64,000 bases of DNA from Thiotrichales bacterium (GTDB lineage Bacteria > Pseudomonadota > Gammaproteobacteria > Francisellales > CACEW01): assembly GCA_947478175.1 (NCBI GenBank), contig CANJUQ010000004.1, forward strand, positions 62,001-126,000, written 5' to 3'. Below, piece after piece: positions 41,757-51,694 of this stretch. Within the stretch, counting starts at the first letter, position 1. The number at the start of each line of letters is the position of its first letter. A program made the position numbers and the translations under genes. The notes beneath the pieces are model-generated. The model was not told the DNA's origin and did no database searches. It was given only the letters and a program-made list of their open reading frames with translations.

Positions 41757-44017
41757 ATATTCTGCAAACGCTCGAAGAAATCTCTGAAACCATTGCTTCA
41801 AATCAATCTTTCAAACCCTCCATGGATGCAATGGTCACTCGCATTTCCCAAGAAATTAACGCGGATGCCTGCAGTCTTTTCTTGATTGACGAAGAAACCC
41901 ATGATTTCTCTCTGGTCAGCACCACACGAAATCCTCAGCTTCAAGAAAGCCAATGGAAAATCCGTCGAGGTGAAGGCTTAATTAGCCGCGTGGCTCAGCG
42001 AGGTGAAGTATTAAACCTAGAAGACTCCCAGCGGGATCCTTTAAATATTGATTTCACCCTGAGCGAAGATGACGACGAAATTACTTACCATGGTTTTTTA
42101 GCCGTTCCTATTACTTATCAGGGACAACTCATTGGCATCTTGGCTGCCGAGAAACTCACTCGAGAGAAATTTCCAGAAGAAACTGTTTCTTTCTTAGTCA
42201 CTTTGGCCACTCAACTCGCGTCTAATATTTATAATGCAGCGCCTAATACCAGCCAAAGCCCCAAGCTATTTTTCTTTTCAGGAATCCCCGCCTCTTCAGG
42301 TGTTGCCATTGGTGAAGCTGTTGTTGTTTATCCTCCCGCTGATTTGACGGCTATCCCTGATCGTCCTTCAACCGATATTGACGACGATATTAATTTATTT
42401 ATAGAAGCCCTGGGCGCCGTCTCAAGAGCCATTGAAGCCATGGCCAAAACTCTTGAAAACAGCCTATCTCATGCAGATCAAATGCTCTTTAGTGCTTATC
42501 TACAAATCATGCACGGCAACAGCTTTAAAGGCGAAATCATCAAAAAAATTCGTGCAGGCCAGTGGGTTCAGTCTGCTTTGAAAGCCGTTGTAAACCAGAC
42601 CGCCCGAAATTTTGAATCCATGGAAGACGAGTATCTTCAAGAAAGGGCCTCAGATATTCGAGATATTGGTCGACGTGTCTTAGCCCAATTACAGAGCCAA
42701 GAACAGACCATTCGTAATTATCCTTCTGACACCATCTTGGTCGGATCAGAGATTACAGCATCTATGCTGGCTGAAGTCCCCAGCTATCGACTCAAAGGCG
42801 TGATCTCTGGACAAGGCTCTGCGAATTCTCATGTTTCTATTTTGGCTCGTGCACTGAATATCCCTGCCGCGATGGGCGTAAAACATTTACCTTTAAATAA
42901 TCTTAATGAAAAAGAAATTATCTTAGATGGCTATACCGGCCGAGTTTATTTAGAACCTTCGCCTTCTTTAAAAAGATCTTATGAACGCTTAGCTGACGAA
43001 GAGCGCGAAATGCAGGTTTCTCTTAAAAATTTAAGCGATCTGCCTGCTGAGACTAAAGATGGCAAAAAAATAAAACTCACGGCCAATATTGGCCTCATCG
43101 CTGATATTGAAAACGCAATTCAAGTCGGCGCTGAGGGTGTAGGTTTATATCGAACTGAAGTACCCTTTATGATTCTAGAAAGATTTCCCTCTGAAGAAGA
43201 ACAACGCGTTTTATATCGCCAGGTATTACAAGCGTTCTCTGAACAAACCGTCACCATGCGAGCTTTAGATGCTGGCGGAGATAAAATTCTGCCTTATTTT
43301 CATATCGAAGAAGAAAACCCCTATTTGGGCTGGCGTGGCATCCGAATGTTATTAGATCATCCAGAGATTTTTTTAATTCAAATCCGCGCCATGCTTAGAG
43401 CTTCTGTTGGTTTAAATAATCTACAAATTATGCTGCCCATGATTTCTAAACTCTCTGAAGTCAAAGAAGCTAAATTATTAATCCGCCGGGCTTACGAAGA
43501 ACTCCAACGAGATAATTTAGACATTGAGATGCCTAAAATTGGCGTCATGATTGAAGTCCCATCAGCCATATTTCAGCTCGATAAAATTTTGCAGTATGTC
43601 GATTTTATTTCTGTTGGTTCAAACGACCTGACTCAATATATGCTCGCCGTCGATAGAAATAATCCACGTGTAGAAAGATTTTATAATACGTTCCATCCCT
43701 CTGTGATCCAGGCTATTTGGCAAATTGCTCGTATGACTAAACAACATCAAAAACCTCTTTCACTTTGCGGTGAACTGGCCTCTGACCCACTGGCTACCAT
43801 GCTTTTAGTCGGCATGGGATTTGATACGCTCAGTATGAATGCCTCAGCCATTCCCAGAATCAAATGGATCATTCGGGGTATATCCCTTGAAGAGTGCCAA
43901 GTGACTCTGGAAAAAATACTCAAGATGGACCGCGCGGCATCTATCAAGCGCCATCTCCAAGAGACTTTAATTGATGCTGGTTTTGGTGGACTGGTCAGAC
44001 CCGGCCGGGCTTTTTAA
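41753..44017 (+). CDS. ptsP: Phosphoenolpyruvate-protein phosphotransferase PtsP (EI-Ntr)
   Basis: First component of the nitrogen-type PTS relay (PtsP to NPr to EIIA-Ntr). 754 residues. An N-terminal GAF domain (about 1-165) is followed by the PEP-utilising N-domain and the swivelling phosphohistidine domain with H360 in [15 protein letters not shown]. The TIM-barrel PEP-binding domain (about 430-740) has [34 protein letters not shown] and LCGELASDP. The start codon is TTG at 41753, overlapping the rppH stop; GGAAGG 7 bases upstream decides it. ptsO/ptsN are not in the window. Confidence 0.95.
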   Translation: MNILQTLEEISETIASNQSFKPSMDAMVTRISQEINADACSLFLIDEETHDFSLVSTTRNPQLQESQWKIRRGEGLISRVAQRGEVLNLEDSQRDPLNIDFTLSEDDDEITYHGFLAVPITYQGQLIGILAAEKLTREKFPEETVSFLVTLATQLASNIYNAAPNTSQSPKLFFFSGIPASSGVAIGEAVVVYPPADLTAIPDRPSTDIDDDINLFIEALGAVSRAIEAMAKTLENSLSHADQMLFSAYLQIMHGNSFKGEIIKKIRAGQWVQSALKAVVNQTARNFESMEDEYLQERASDIRDIGRRVLAQLQSQEQTIRNYPSDTILVGSEITASMLAEVPSYRLKGVISGQGSANSHVSILARALNIPAAMGVKHLPLNNLNEKEIILDGYTGRVYLEPSPSLKRSYERLADEEREMQVSLKNLSDLPAETKDGKKIKLTANIGLIADIENAIQVGAEGVGLYRTEVPFMILERFPSEEEQRVLYRQVLQAFSEQTVTMRALDAGGDKILPYFHIEEENPYLGWRGIRMLLDHPEIFLIQIRAMLRASVGLNNLQIMLPMISKLSEVKEAKLLIRRAYEELQRDNLDIEMPKIGVMIEVPSAIFQLDKILQYVDFISVGSNDLTQYMLAVDRNNPRVERFYNTFHPSVIQAIWQIARMTKQHQKPLSLCGELASDPLATMLLVGMGFDTLSMNASAIPRIKWIIRGISLEECQVTLEKILKMDRAASIKRHLQETLIDAGFGGLVRPGRAF

Positions 44018-44041
44018 ATTTTAAATTTCTTTAATTCAAAT

Positions 44042-44611
44042 TTAAGACACATACCACCGTTCAAGCACTCTGAGCATCATAAAAAAACATTCTTTTAGAC
44101 AATGTTTATTAAAAGCTTGGACAGGTTTTGTCACCAGAATCACTTGCGTCCCTGCTAATTCAGCTGCCAGGACTCCCGTTAAAATTCGATCGTCAATTAA
44201 ACAAATTTGTTTCGGAGCTACTTTTAAATCTTTACTAATTTTTAACAATCCATCGGGATAGGGTTTTTTGGGCACCCCTGTTATCCAAATAACTTCAGGA
44301 AAATGTTCTTTAAAAAAACGTTCTCTGATAGACAATGGATTATTAGAGAGCACACAAATTTTTGGCGCATTAGTGGCTTTCAGTAAAGCTTCTAGCCAAA
44401 TATGCATCTCTGAATGAGGCCTATCTTCTCCATGCGCTGCTAAGACCCCATCGAAATCTAAAACCAATATTTTAATATTTCTCTTTTGGCAAAAATCGAC
44501 TGGAAGATCTAACAGTGTCTTAATTTTATTAGCGGGATTTCCCCAAAATATTTTTAACTGGTTTTTTTTAACTCTCATCTGACGCCAGGTGAAACAAATT
44601 CTTTTAAACAT
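44042..44611 (-). CDS. HAD-superfamily hydrolase, YqeG-like (subfamily IIIA)
   Basis: 189 residues. Motif I is ILVLDFDGVLAAHG (D52/D54), motif II ICVLSNNPL, the lysine region VPKKPYPDGLL and motif III ICLIDDRILTGVLAAELAGT. The short cap-less layout and the SNN motif resemble YqeG-type phosphatases (related to PGP phosphatase). SD AAGGA lies 5 bases before the ATG. The substrate is not predictable. It is convergent with ptsP and stands alone. Confidence 0.75.
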   Translation of the reverse strand: MFKRICFTWRQMRVKKNQLKIFWGNPANKIKTLLDLPVDFCQKRNIKILVLDFDGVLAAHGEDRPHSEMHIWLEALLKATNAPKICVLSNNPLSIRERFFKEHFPEVIWITGVPKKPYPDGLLKISKDLKVAPKQICLIDDRILTGVLAAELAGTQVILVTKPVQAFNKHCLKECFFMMLRVLERWYVS

Positions 44612-44680
44612 ACAGATCCTTTTTTATTTTTAAATTTTTAATTCTTAAAATTTTTTACCCTAATTTTTGATAACTAAATA

Positions 44681-45205
44681 TTACGCAGCCAAATTAATTA
44701 AATAATCTTTTAAATAAAAACGAATAAAAGCTAAAACAATCACCGTCAATAAAATCACGGCGACTGTGTAATATTCTTGAACCCCCAAGATAAGTACCAG
44801 TGCAACACCAGCAGCAGGAGGATGTTGGCAGTCTAATAAAACCATAAGAACCATAACTAGGCCCATTACAATCGCGGAAGAAACCCAAAATATTTGGGTA
44901 TTACCTAAATCCACGTGCGAAGCAAACAGGATAAATATTTTCGACAATAAAAAATGCGCCAAGAGACCCACACTGATGGCTAGAGCATAGCCTCCTAAAA
45001 TTCTTCGAGGCTGCGCTGCAATTGAAGCCGGGATAGTAAAGACAGTAAAAATACTAGAAGCCAATGATCCTGCACCAATGGCCCAAAGGACTTGAGATTT
45101 TGAATCCAGGCTCATTAAAGTCAAAACAATCGCTAAAAAAATAACAGCGGCAGCTAACTGCCAAAAAAAATGCTTCTTAGAAACCGTATGTTTTAACCAA
45201 GGCAC
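44681..45205 (-). CDS. HPP-family integral membrane protein
   Basis: 174 residues with about five hydrophobic spans and the diagnostic HPP motif in DCQHPPAAGVALVLILG. The start is GTG at 45205 with GAGAG 6 bases upstream. HPP proteins are small inner-membrane proteins; some relatives have been linked to nitrite transport in plastids, but the bacterial role is unsettled. No linked enzyme gene suggests a substrate. Confidence 0.8.
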   Translation of the reverse strand: MPWLKHTVSKKHFFWQLAAAVIFLAIVLTLMSLDSKSQVLWAIGAGSLASSIFTVFTIPASIAAQPRRILGGYALAISVGLLAHFLLSKIFILFASHVDLGNTQIFWVSSAIVMGLVMVLMVLLDCQHPPAAGVALVLILGVQEYYTVAVILLTVIVLAFIRFYLKDYLINLAA

Positions 45206-45288
45206 CCGAAACTCTCGCTCAAGATAACCAGAAGCTTAAAATAAAATCTAAGGGGACTTCTGGTTTAAAAAAGGGGCGAAAGTATAGC

Positions 45289-46728
45289 TTAGAAGTACAT
45301 TGAGAGATCTAGCGTGTATGAATCGCCAGAATTAGCATCATAGGTATGAGCTCGTTGCCATTCAAAACCAAGAATCAAATTATCTTCGAGAGAACGTGCA
45401 ATACTCGCAATCCATGCCGATTGAATGCCTTCTACAGCAACAGGTCCCGGGATAGGTTGTGAGCTTAAGCCCATAGGAATCCCAGCCATATGATAAGTTT
45501 TCGAGTAACTCAAACTGTAATACATCGGTCGATTACACCAAGGCTTCGTATAAGACGCGCCCAATTCCCAAGCAGAAGGTAACTCCTGTGTCTCACCCGC
45601 TGAAACAATATCTTGACCCGTTGTATCGACATTAGAATTATAAGTTCCTTGGCGTAACGCACTGATATATTCCGCCGTCAAATCCAAGTTACTATAAGAC
45701 GCTTCAGCATTAAGATCATACGCAGGAACATGCTTAGAAGCAGAAAGTTCGCCATTTTGCTTATAGGCCGCTCCCAAACTTGAGCTCAAGCCTCTCAAGT
45801 CATTCATATAGCCCGCACCTACAGTGTAACCAACTCCGTATTGAGGTGTTCCTGAGAAATAAACACTGTAAACATAATCGGCAATTTCTTTATTAGTCGT
45901 ATCGCCATCATTCCCAAAAACGGCCAAATTTGAGTTAAAACCATCTTTAAAATAGCCCAACATAATTTGCGGTACTTCTGAAGGACGGAATGCGCTACGA
46001 GTCAACGGGACAGACCAAACACCACCTCCACCGTAAACCCCAAATGGCAAATAGCTTTTACCTAAGGTCAAAAAGAAAGGCGACTTATCTAAGTTCCCGA
46101 AGTTCAGCAAGGCTTTACGAAAAATCATATGAGCCTGAGGTGTTCCAATATCTTCTTGCTCTACTTTGGCAAAGAAAGTTGTGTAGTCGTTTAAGTTAGC
46201 AAGCGTGTCTAAATCAACTGTTGTGGTGTAAAGCCCTTCTCCTTGATCTGGCAAAAGCTCATGCGAAGGTCCGACAACAACACCACCTGAATGGGCATGC
46301 CAATACTGAGCATCAAATTCAAGGTAGCCACCCAAGTTCAAGGTATGGGGTTCAATATTATTGCGATTCTTCAATAATTGAAGATCAAAAGTCGTACTGG
46401 GAAGTTCTTCAAAATAAGGTTTTCCGGGGGCCACTAAACGCAAATAGCCTTTGTCTAAACGTCTTGTTTGACGAGAAAGGCTTTCAATGGTTTTAGTCGA
46501 TTTTTCAACCGAACCCGTATCTGCCGTTGCTGTACCCGAGTCAGTAGCCAGTGAATTTTCTTTAGTTGAATATTGCTGACTAACACTTGTTGTCACTTGA
46601 GGTGTTGGCAGTATTGTTGAGGCCCCTGATGGGGCTCCAGAAGAAGCCTGAGAAACCGCAGCCATCACAGTGAAAGGAAAAACACCCAAACTAAAAGTTG
46701 CTGTAATAACCCAACGATGCATTGCCAT
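45289..46728 (-). CDS. LbtU-family outer-membrane porin (siderophore-porin type)
   Basis: About 479 residues. Signal peptide MAMHRWVITATFSLGVFPFT, a Ser/Thr-rich linker, then a beta barrel with TLNLGGYLEFDAQYWHAHSG, FLTLGKSYLPFGVYGG, LTRSAFRPSEVPQIMLGYFK and a terminal phenylalanine (LDLSMYF). This resembles LbtU, the TonB-independent legiobactin receptor of Legionella. I chose ATG 46728 (GGGAG 5 bases upstream) over ATG 46740. No Fur box was recognised. It lies immediately downstream of a likely paralogue but is separated from it by a terminator. Confidence 0.78.
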   Translation of the reverse strand: MAMHRWVITATFSLGVFPFTVMAAVSQASSGAPSGASTILPTPQVTTSVSQQYSTKENSLATDSGTATADTGSVEKSTKTIESLSRQTRRLDKGYLRLVAPGKPYFEELPSTTFDLQLLKNRNNIEPHTLNLGGYLEFDAQYWHAHSGGVVVGPSHELLPDQGEGLYTTTVDLDTLANLNDYTTFFAKVEQEDIGTPQAHMIFRKALLNFGNLDKSPFFLTLGKSYLPFGVYGGGGVWSVPLTRSAFRPSEVPQIMLGYFKDGFNSNLAVFGNDGDTTNKEIADYVYSVYFSGTPQYGVGYTVGAGYMNDLRGLSSSLGAAYKQNGELSASKHVPAYDLNAEASYSNLDLTAEYISALRQGTYNSNVDTTGQDIVSAGETQELPSAWELGASYTKPWCNRPMYYSLSYSKTYHMAGIPMGLSSQPIPGPVAVEGIQSAWIASIARSLEDNLILGFEWQRAHTYDANSGDSYTLDLSMYF

Positions 46729-46826
46729 GCTGACTCCCATTAATTTAATTTTCTATCAAAAAACGCAGCGATGTTAACAAAGTCATTGCTAGCTGAAAAT
46801 AAAAAACAGGGTTTTATTTTGGCAAT

Positions 46827-46854
46827 AAAAAAGGCCGCTTTTGGCGGCCTTTTT
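46827..46854 (-). terminator. Rho-independent terminator after the second LbtU-like gene
   Basis: Stem GGCCGC/GCGGCC with a TTTTG loop, flanked by A and T runs on both sides, so it can act in either direction. It lies 28 bp past the stop at 46882. Confidence 0.9.
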
Positions 46855-46881
46855 GTAGAAACAATCTGATCGAAAGGTCGA

Positions 46882-48132
46882 TTAGAATGTTGCTGTAAGA
46901 TTGAGCAACAGCGTGTTGTTTTTGCTGTCGTTCGCACCTGGAACAGCGGTGATATCTTCAGTTGTAGCGAAGTCAGTACTACCGTTGATTGCGCCTTTGT
47001 TGTAAGCCCACTCAACACCCATCCAAACGTCGTTAACCAATTCGTTATTCCAACCCAAGACGAATTGGGAAGCAGTGAGAGCACTGGTTTCCAAACGGCT
47101 GAAGTCAGCATTAACGCTGGAGTTATGACCCATGATTGGGAAGCCATAAGCTGCACCCAAGTTATAACCTTGGATAGTGCTTTCTGGAGTGATAACGCCG
47201 TTAGCTTTAGCTGCGGTACGGTCGTACTCAGCCAAGACTTGCAAGCTATTAACATTGAAATGACCATTAAGGTCCCATGCACCATTACGCTGTGCATCAG
47301 ATTTGGTATAGCTGTAGCGGCCGCCATTTAAGTAGCCAGCACCAACGCCCCAAGCAACATTATTCGTGGTCATGCCATAATCTAAGTTAACAGCAAAGTT
47401 ATTAATGTTGTTGCTATTTTGTGTGTAAGCAGTTGCATCTGCAGTTGTGCTGTTGTTAGAACCACCATTCATTGCAGTCAATACAGCATTGAAACCACTG
47501 TTGTTGAAACCAACACCGACGGAATCAGTTGCACCGACTTGGAATGCTAAACGATCCAATGGCATCGTGTAGAAATCAACTGAGGTAAAGTTACCAAAGT
47601 CAACGTCTTTTTTACCAGCAAAACCGTAGATTGAAGAGCTGTTCAAGTCGCCCAACAATACATACGCTTGGTCAACACCGATGTTGTCATTGGTACCATC
47701 ACGGCCAACATTGTCAGCATCCAAAGCAACAACGCCGGTTGCCCAGGCATTGATGTCAGCAACACTTAACAATGAAACTTCTGGAACGTTCAGCTGAGAA
47801 GCTGTTTTGTAACCAGTACGGCCATTGCTCACGTGAGAATGAACGGAAGTTGAGCCGTCATAATTTTCGCTCAAACGGCTGTACAGAGCAGCAGCACGAA
47901 CCATACCACCGATATACAGGGTTTGGTTAGCTAGTTCTGATTGACGTAATTTCAAAATTGTTAATTCGGTTTCAGTTCCCACTTGTGGAACAACAACACC
48001 GTTAGCAATAGCAGAATCAAAGCGAACTTGGCCTGCGCCCATAGTTGCTTGTGAATTATCGGACTGAGCAGCAAATGCGGTACCGACGATGGCAACAGCA
48101 ACAGCTGATACTAATACTTGTTTGATAGACAC
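46882..48132 (-). CDS. Outer-membrane beta-barrel protein, LbtU-like
   Basis: 416 residues from GTG 48132, which has GAGGGAG 8 bases upstream and gives a clean signal peptide (VSIKQVLVSAVAVAIVGTAF, then AAQ). The frame continues 5' to 48273 but that extension has no signal-peptide sense. The mature part begins with a short helical stretch (TETELTILKLRQSEL), then barrel strands with SIYGFAGKKDVDFGNFTSVD and YTMPLDRLAFQVGATDSVGV, and ends LLLNLTATF. The FGNFTS/PLDR core parallels the neighbouring LbtU-like porin. Well-balanced codons, strong SD and strong terminator suggest abundant expression. Substrate unknown. Confidence 0.78.
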   Translation of the reverse strand: MSIKQVLVSAVAVAIVGTAFAAQSDNSQATMGAGQVRFDSAIANGVVVPQVGTETELTILKLRQSELANQTLYIGGMVRAAALYSRLSENYDGSTSVHSHVSNGRTGYKTASQLNVPEVSLLSVADINAWATGVVALDADNVGRDGTNDNIGVDQAYVLLGDLNSSSIYGFAGKKDVDFGNFTSVDFYTMPLDRLAFQVGATDSVGVGFNNSGFNAVLTAMNGGSNNSTTADATAYTQNSNNINNFAVNLDYGMTTNNVAWGVGAGYLNGGRYSYTKSDAQRNGAWDLNGHFNVNSLQVLAEYDRTAAKANGVITPESTIQGYNLGAAYGFPIMGHNSSVNADFSRLETSALTASQFVLGWNNELVNDVWMGVEWAYNKGAINGSTDFATTEDITAVPGANDSKNNTLLLNLTATF

Positions 48133-48507
48133 TTTCCAATCTCCCTCGTTATAAACAAACATCTCGAAAAGACGAGCGGCAAACGGTAGCCAAAATGAAT
48201 ACCCTTTACAAGCACGCACAATCCGAAAATTTGATGTCAAATATTGATCATCGAAAATTGTTCTTACCACCACCCCTAGTGTGCCTACTAGAGAAACGAC
48301 ACATTATGTAGCGGTTGCAAAAACAAGTGGGCGGCATTTTAGAGACCGCACTTTCACAAAGCAAGTAATTTATTTCAAATTTCTCTGTTGTTTGAAATAG
48401 TTATCTCTAAGCACTTTATTGAAACCAAGATCTGGCGCGGGATTCGAGGCCCCACGACCAGATCAAAAAAACTCAAAAAAACTGACCAGGCAAACAACTT
48501 ACAAGCG
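48133..48507. other. 375-bp intergenic region with a long hairpin
   Basis: Contains the promoter of the LbtU-like gene (no recognised Fur box) and a strong hairpin at 48429-48464: outer arms GATCTGG/CCAGATC, inner arms CGCGGG/CCCACG with a G-T pair, a one-base bulge and a 9-base loop. It is not followed by a T-run on either strand, so it is not a classic terminator. It may end the peroxiredoxin transcript or protect its 3' end. A tRNA was considered and excluded. Confidence 0.5.
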
Positions 48508-49104
48508 TTATAGCTTGTCCGAATTTTTGGCAAGATACTCGGCAACACCCGCTGTAGAGGCTTTCATACCTTTATCGCCTTTCTTCCAACCTGCAGGACA
48601 AACTTCGCCATGCTCTTCAAAGTAAGCTAATGCATCGACCATACGACCAATCTCATCCATGTTGCGCCCTAATGGCAAATCATTGACGACCATATGACGA
48701 ACAACACCCTTCTTATCTAATAAGAATGTCCCACGGAATGCGACGCCTTTTTCTGGATGCTCCACGCCAAAATTCTGCGCAATACTGTGAGTTAAATCTG
48801 CGACCATCGTGTACTGGACATGACCAATACCCCCTTTATCAATCGGCGTATTTCTCCAGGCATTGTGAGTAAAGTGAGAATCAATCGAAACAGAAATCAC
48901 TTCGACATTTTTTGCTTTAAGTTCAGCCACGCGATGATCTAAAGCAATTAACTCCGAAGGGCAAACAAACGTGAAATCCAGTGGATAAAAAACGATAACG
49001 ACATATTTACCCTCTGGCCAACTGTAATTATCTATAAATGATCCATCTGGCAAAACGGCTGGGGCATTAATTTTAGGGGCTTGTCGACCGACTAGCATTG
49101 TCAT
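48508..49104 (-). CDS. ahpC: 2-Cys peroxiredoxin, AhpC/Prx1 family
   Basis: Reduces hydrogen peroxide and organic peroxides. 198 residues. Peroxidatic C48 is in YPLDFTFVCPSEL and resolving C169 in HGEVCPAGW, so it is a typical 2-Cys enzyme. The SIDSHFTHNAW, GVAFRGTFLLD and LPLGRNMDE motifs fit the Prx1/AhpC class. SD AGGAG lies 6 bases before ATG 49104. No AhpF or thioredoxin-reductase gene is adjacent, so its reductant is probably encoded elsewhere. Such peroxiredoxins are prominent in intracellular Legionellales. Confidence 0.94.
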   Translation of the reverse strand: MTMLVGRQAPKINAPAVLPDGSFIDNYSWPEGKYVVIVFYPLDFTFVCPSELIALDHRVAELKAKNVEVISVSIDSHFTHNAWRNTPIDKGGIGHVQYTMVADLTHSIAQNFGVEHPEKGVAFRGTFLLDKKGVVRHMVVNDLPLGRNMDEIGRMVDALAYFEEHGEVCPAGWKKGDKGMKASTAGVAEYLAKNSDKL

Positions 49105-49261
49105 AAATATCTCCTAATTAGAAAGAACATGAATAAAGCCGGGCATCTTAACGACTCACCCTTGAATATTCTACTAAATAGAGCTGACTAAAATATGACT
49201 TTGCTGATTTCTAGCTGAACTTACAAAGATTTTTTTAGGCTAGATCAACTATTTAACCTGG

Positions 49262-49753
49262 TTGCCCAAAAACGATCCATTCGCTTACTTTTTCAAACAA
49301 AAGACATCTTTCGAGTCATCAGGCCTGCCTGCATTCACAAAAACTCCAGCCATACCAGTCACTCCCATGCCTCGGAGAACCTTTGCGCTTCGGCTTTTAG
49401 GATTCCTAGCGGCGTTCTCTAAAATATCCGCCCAAAACAATTTTTTTCCACTCAAAATAGCTGCCGACATATCGCTTCATTGTGCTGTGGCTCAGGGGAA
49501 TTTAGAACTCTCAAAGCTATTAATAAAACACAACGCAGATATTACGGCCAAAAACATCTATGGGCACACCCCTTCTCAGCTGATACCAGCTGACCAAAAA
49601 AACCCTTTTACACTTTTGTTTAAAGCCCGTGAAATAGACCTCTTTCTTGCCCCCATCATCGCCCGTAACAGCACTCTTTTTAGACCCACTACGCCTGAAC
49701 GCGTTTCGCTTGAGTCGCCTGAACCTGATAAATCTTCGTTCGTGAAAATCTAA
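49262..49753 (+). CDS. Small ankyrin-repeat ORF, possibly a remnant
   Basis: Up to 163 residues from TTG 49262, or 129 from ATG 49367; neither start has a good SD. It contains one clear ankyrin repeat (DISLHCAVAQGNLELSKLLI, then KHNADITAKNIYGHTPSQL) and a Pro/Ser-rich tail. A single repeat is unlikely to fold alone. It may be the leftover of a larger ankyrin gene or a small effector. No signal peptide. Confidence 0.5.
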   Translation: MPKNDPFAYFFKQKTSFESSGLPAFTKTPAIPVTPMPRRTFALRLLGFLAAFSKISAQNNFFPLKIAADISLHCAVAQGNLELSKLLIKHNADITAKNIYGHTPSQLIPADQKNPFTLLFKAREIDLFLAPIIARNSTLFRPTTPERVSLESPEPDKSSFVKI

Positions 49754-49840
49754 AACCCAATAAAAACCCCTTAAAAATTTCCTTCAAGCTCCCTTTCTGA
49801 TTACCATCGCGATCTTTATTTAATTTGATTTGATTTTTTT

Positions 49841-51079
49841 ATGCTCAATCCCATCAAACGCCTCTCCCCCTTATTACTTTTGATTTTTATTGATTCTTTT
49901 AGCTACTTCGTGGTTATCCCAGTTTTATTACAATTATTTTTTAATAACTCTTATGGGCTGATCTCACCCCATACCAACCTAGCCACTCGAGATTTTCTAA
50001 CAGGATTTACCATCGCCCTTTCTACTTTGGCCTCTTTAATCGCTGCGCCGATCATTGGCAGTCTGTCTGATAAATATGGCCGCAAGAAAACTTTATTACT
50101 GTGCCTTCTCTCTGTTTCTCTAGGATTCTTGCTGCCTGTTTTGGGCATCTGGCAAAAGAATCTCAGCCTGATTTTAATCGGCCGGTTTATGGCCGGTGTT
50201 GGCTCAGCCAGTCAACCTGTCGCTCAAGCGGCTGTTGCAGATTTATATGGCAAACAAAGCAAAGAAAAAGCGTTTGCCTTGAGTCTCATTGCTCTCATGA
50301 TGACCTTGCCCATTATTCTAGGACCCTTGGCTGGCGGCTATCTTTCAGACTCAAACTTATTTTCCTGGTTCAATGTCACCACGCCTTATCTTTGCGCTTT
50401 TGTTTTAAGTTTTTTAAATTTATTTCTAATGCTTTTTTTCTTTCGAGAGACCCTTCGAAGCCCCACTCAAGCGCCCATGCTGAGCCTTTGGCGCTTAGCA
50501 TTAGATTTAAAAAAAGTTATAAAGACTTATCAGATTGGCTCCCTGCTTTTTTTATTTTTTAGCCTGGAACTTGCCTGGAGCCAATATTACCAATCCATCG
50601 CGCTTTATCTTTCTCAAGAAGTTAATTATTCAGCTCAGTCAATCAGTCTTTTTTATACTTATATGGGTTTACTCATGTGTTTTGGGTTATTAATTATCTA
50701 CCCAGTATTAATCCGATTTTTTTCTTTAAAGACACTGATTCGATCGGGAATAATTTTAATTTTTCTGGGCCTATTGGGATGTGCAGTGATGGGGACAACC
50801 CAAGCTCAGTGGATTTTTATCCCTTTAGTTTCAATTTTTACAGGCATCACTTATGTCAGCCTGGTCACTTTAATCTCTAATCAAATCCCCGAAGGTCATC
50901 AAGGCTGGATCATGGGCTATATCAGCACAACGCTTTTTTTAGCCTGGATGCTGACTGGTTTTGATTCAGGCTTATTAATTTCTATTCACCCCCAATTGCC
51001 GCTTTATCTTTCAGTTATTTTTTTATTTCTGGGGTTCTTTAGTTTTTTAAGGAAATCCCATAGAGTCGCGAACTCTTGA
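49841..51079 (+). CDS. MFS transporter, TetA/DHA1-like
   Basis: 412 residues with about 12 hydrophobic spans. MFS motif A is GSLSDKYGRKKTLL between spans 2 and 3, motif B is ILIGRFMAGVGSAS, and a motif-C-like stretch (LPIILGPLAGGYLSD) lies near span 5. This matches drug:H+ antiporters of the DHA1/TetA type in the inner membrane. The substrate cannot be inferred. The poor SD before ATG 49841 suggests weak translation. Followed 17 bp later by a hypothetical gene on the same strand. Confidence 0.82.
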   Translation: MLNPIKRLSPLLLLIFIDSFSYFVVIPVLLQLFFNNSYGLISPHTNLATRDFLTGFTIALSTLASLIAAPIIGSLSDKYGRKKTLLLCLLSVSLGFLLPVLGIWQKNLSLILIGRFMAGVGSASQPVAQAAVADLYGKQSKEKAFALSLIALMMTLPIILGPLAGGYLSDSNLFSWFNVTTPYLCAFVLSFLNLFLMLFFFRETLRSPTQAPMLSLWRLALDLKKVIKTYQIGSLLFLFFSLELAWSQYYQSIALYLSQEVNYSAQSISLFYTYMGLLMCFGLLIIYPVLIRFFSLKTLIRSGIILIFLGLLGCAVMGTTQAQWIFIPLVSIFTGITYVSLVTLISNQIPEGHQGWIMGYISTTLFLAWMLTGFDSGLLISIHPQLPLYLSVIFLFLGFFSFLRKSHRVANS

Positions 51080-51096
51080 ACTAAGGAAACTAACTC

Positions 51097-51677
51097 GTGA
51101 GCGGTCAATCCCCTTCAACACCCCCTTCAGCTTCTCAAAAAAATTTGAAAGACATCTCAACAAAAGGCTAGATAGGCTTGAAGACGCCATCATAGACCTC
51201 AGTGAAAACCAAATGGCCATCTATAAAGAAACAGCCTTGTTTCGGATCACGACAGGTTCGATCATCGAACAATATTTACTTCGACTTGAAGAATTAGAAA
51301 GAGAAAACTCAGCTTTAAAATCAGGCTTTTTCACAGGCAGCTCAACCAATCCCTTGACTCGCAGTAGCCCAGATGACAAAACTCACGAAATCAGCAGTCG
51401 CTCGAGTAAGCCCCCTTTTGAATGCCTAGAAATACCCGCTTCGAGTCATTCTGAATTTTCTGAAGATCGTTCAAGAAGATCTAAAAGATCCGCAGAATCT
51501 GAAAAATCTAGCCATTTGAAAACACTTTCGCATTCCCCCATTAGAAAAGCTCCTTTTTCAATCCCCACACGACCTCCCAAACCTACAATTTTAGTCTGGA
51601 CAGAAACGCTCAGCCCGAGAAAAATTAAAGCAGTCGTCAAAGAAGAAACACTCCGTGGAGAAAATGGGTCTCCGTAA
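51097..51677 (+). CDS. Hypothetical coiled-coil, Ser/Arg-rich protein, probably split by a -1 frameshift at A7
   Basis: The annotated-looking frame starts at ATG 51213 (154 residues, poor SD), but coiled-coil coding sense (FERHLNKRLDRLEDAIIDLS) continues upstream of it without a start codon. A GTG at 51097 with AGGA 9 bases upstream opens another frame that ends after 24 codons. The two frames join by a -1 shift at CAAAAAAAT (slippery A AAA AAT). The joined product would have an N-terminal Ser/Pro part, a coiled coil up to about LRLEELERENSALKSG, and a long Ser/Arg-rich disordered tail. No family recognised. It could be programmed or transcriptional slippage, or simply a mutated gene. Confidence 0.45.
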
Positions 51678-51694
51678 TGCGGACCGATGATTCT

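Noticed and set aside
48429-48464. tRNA gene
   Set aside because: There are 7-bp outer arms and a TTCGA motif, but the T-stem, anticodon arm and length do not fit.
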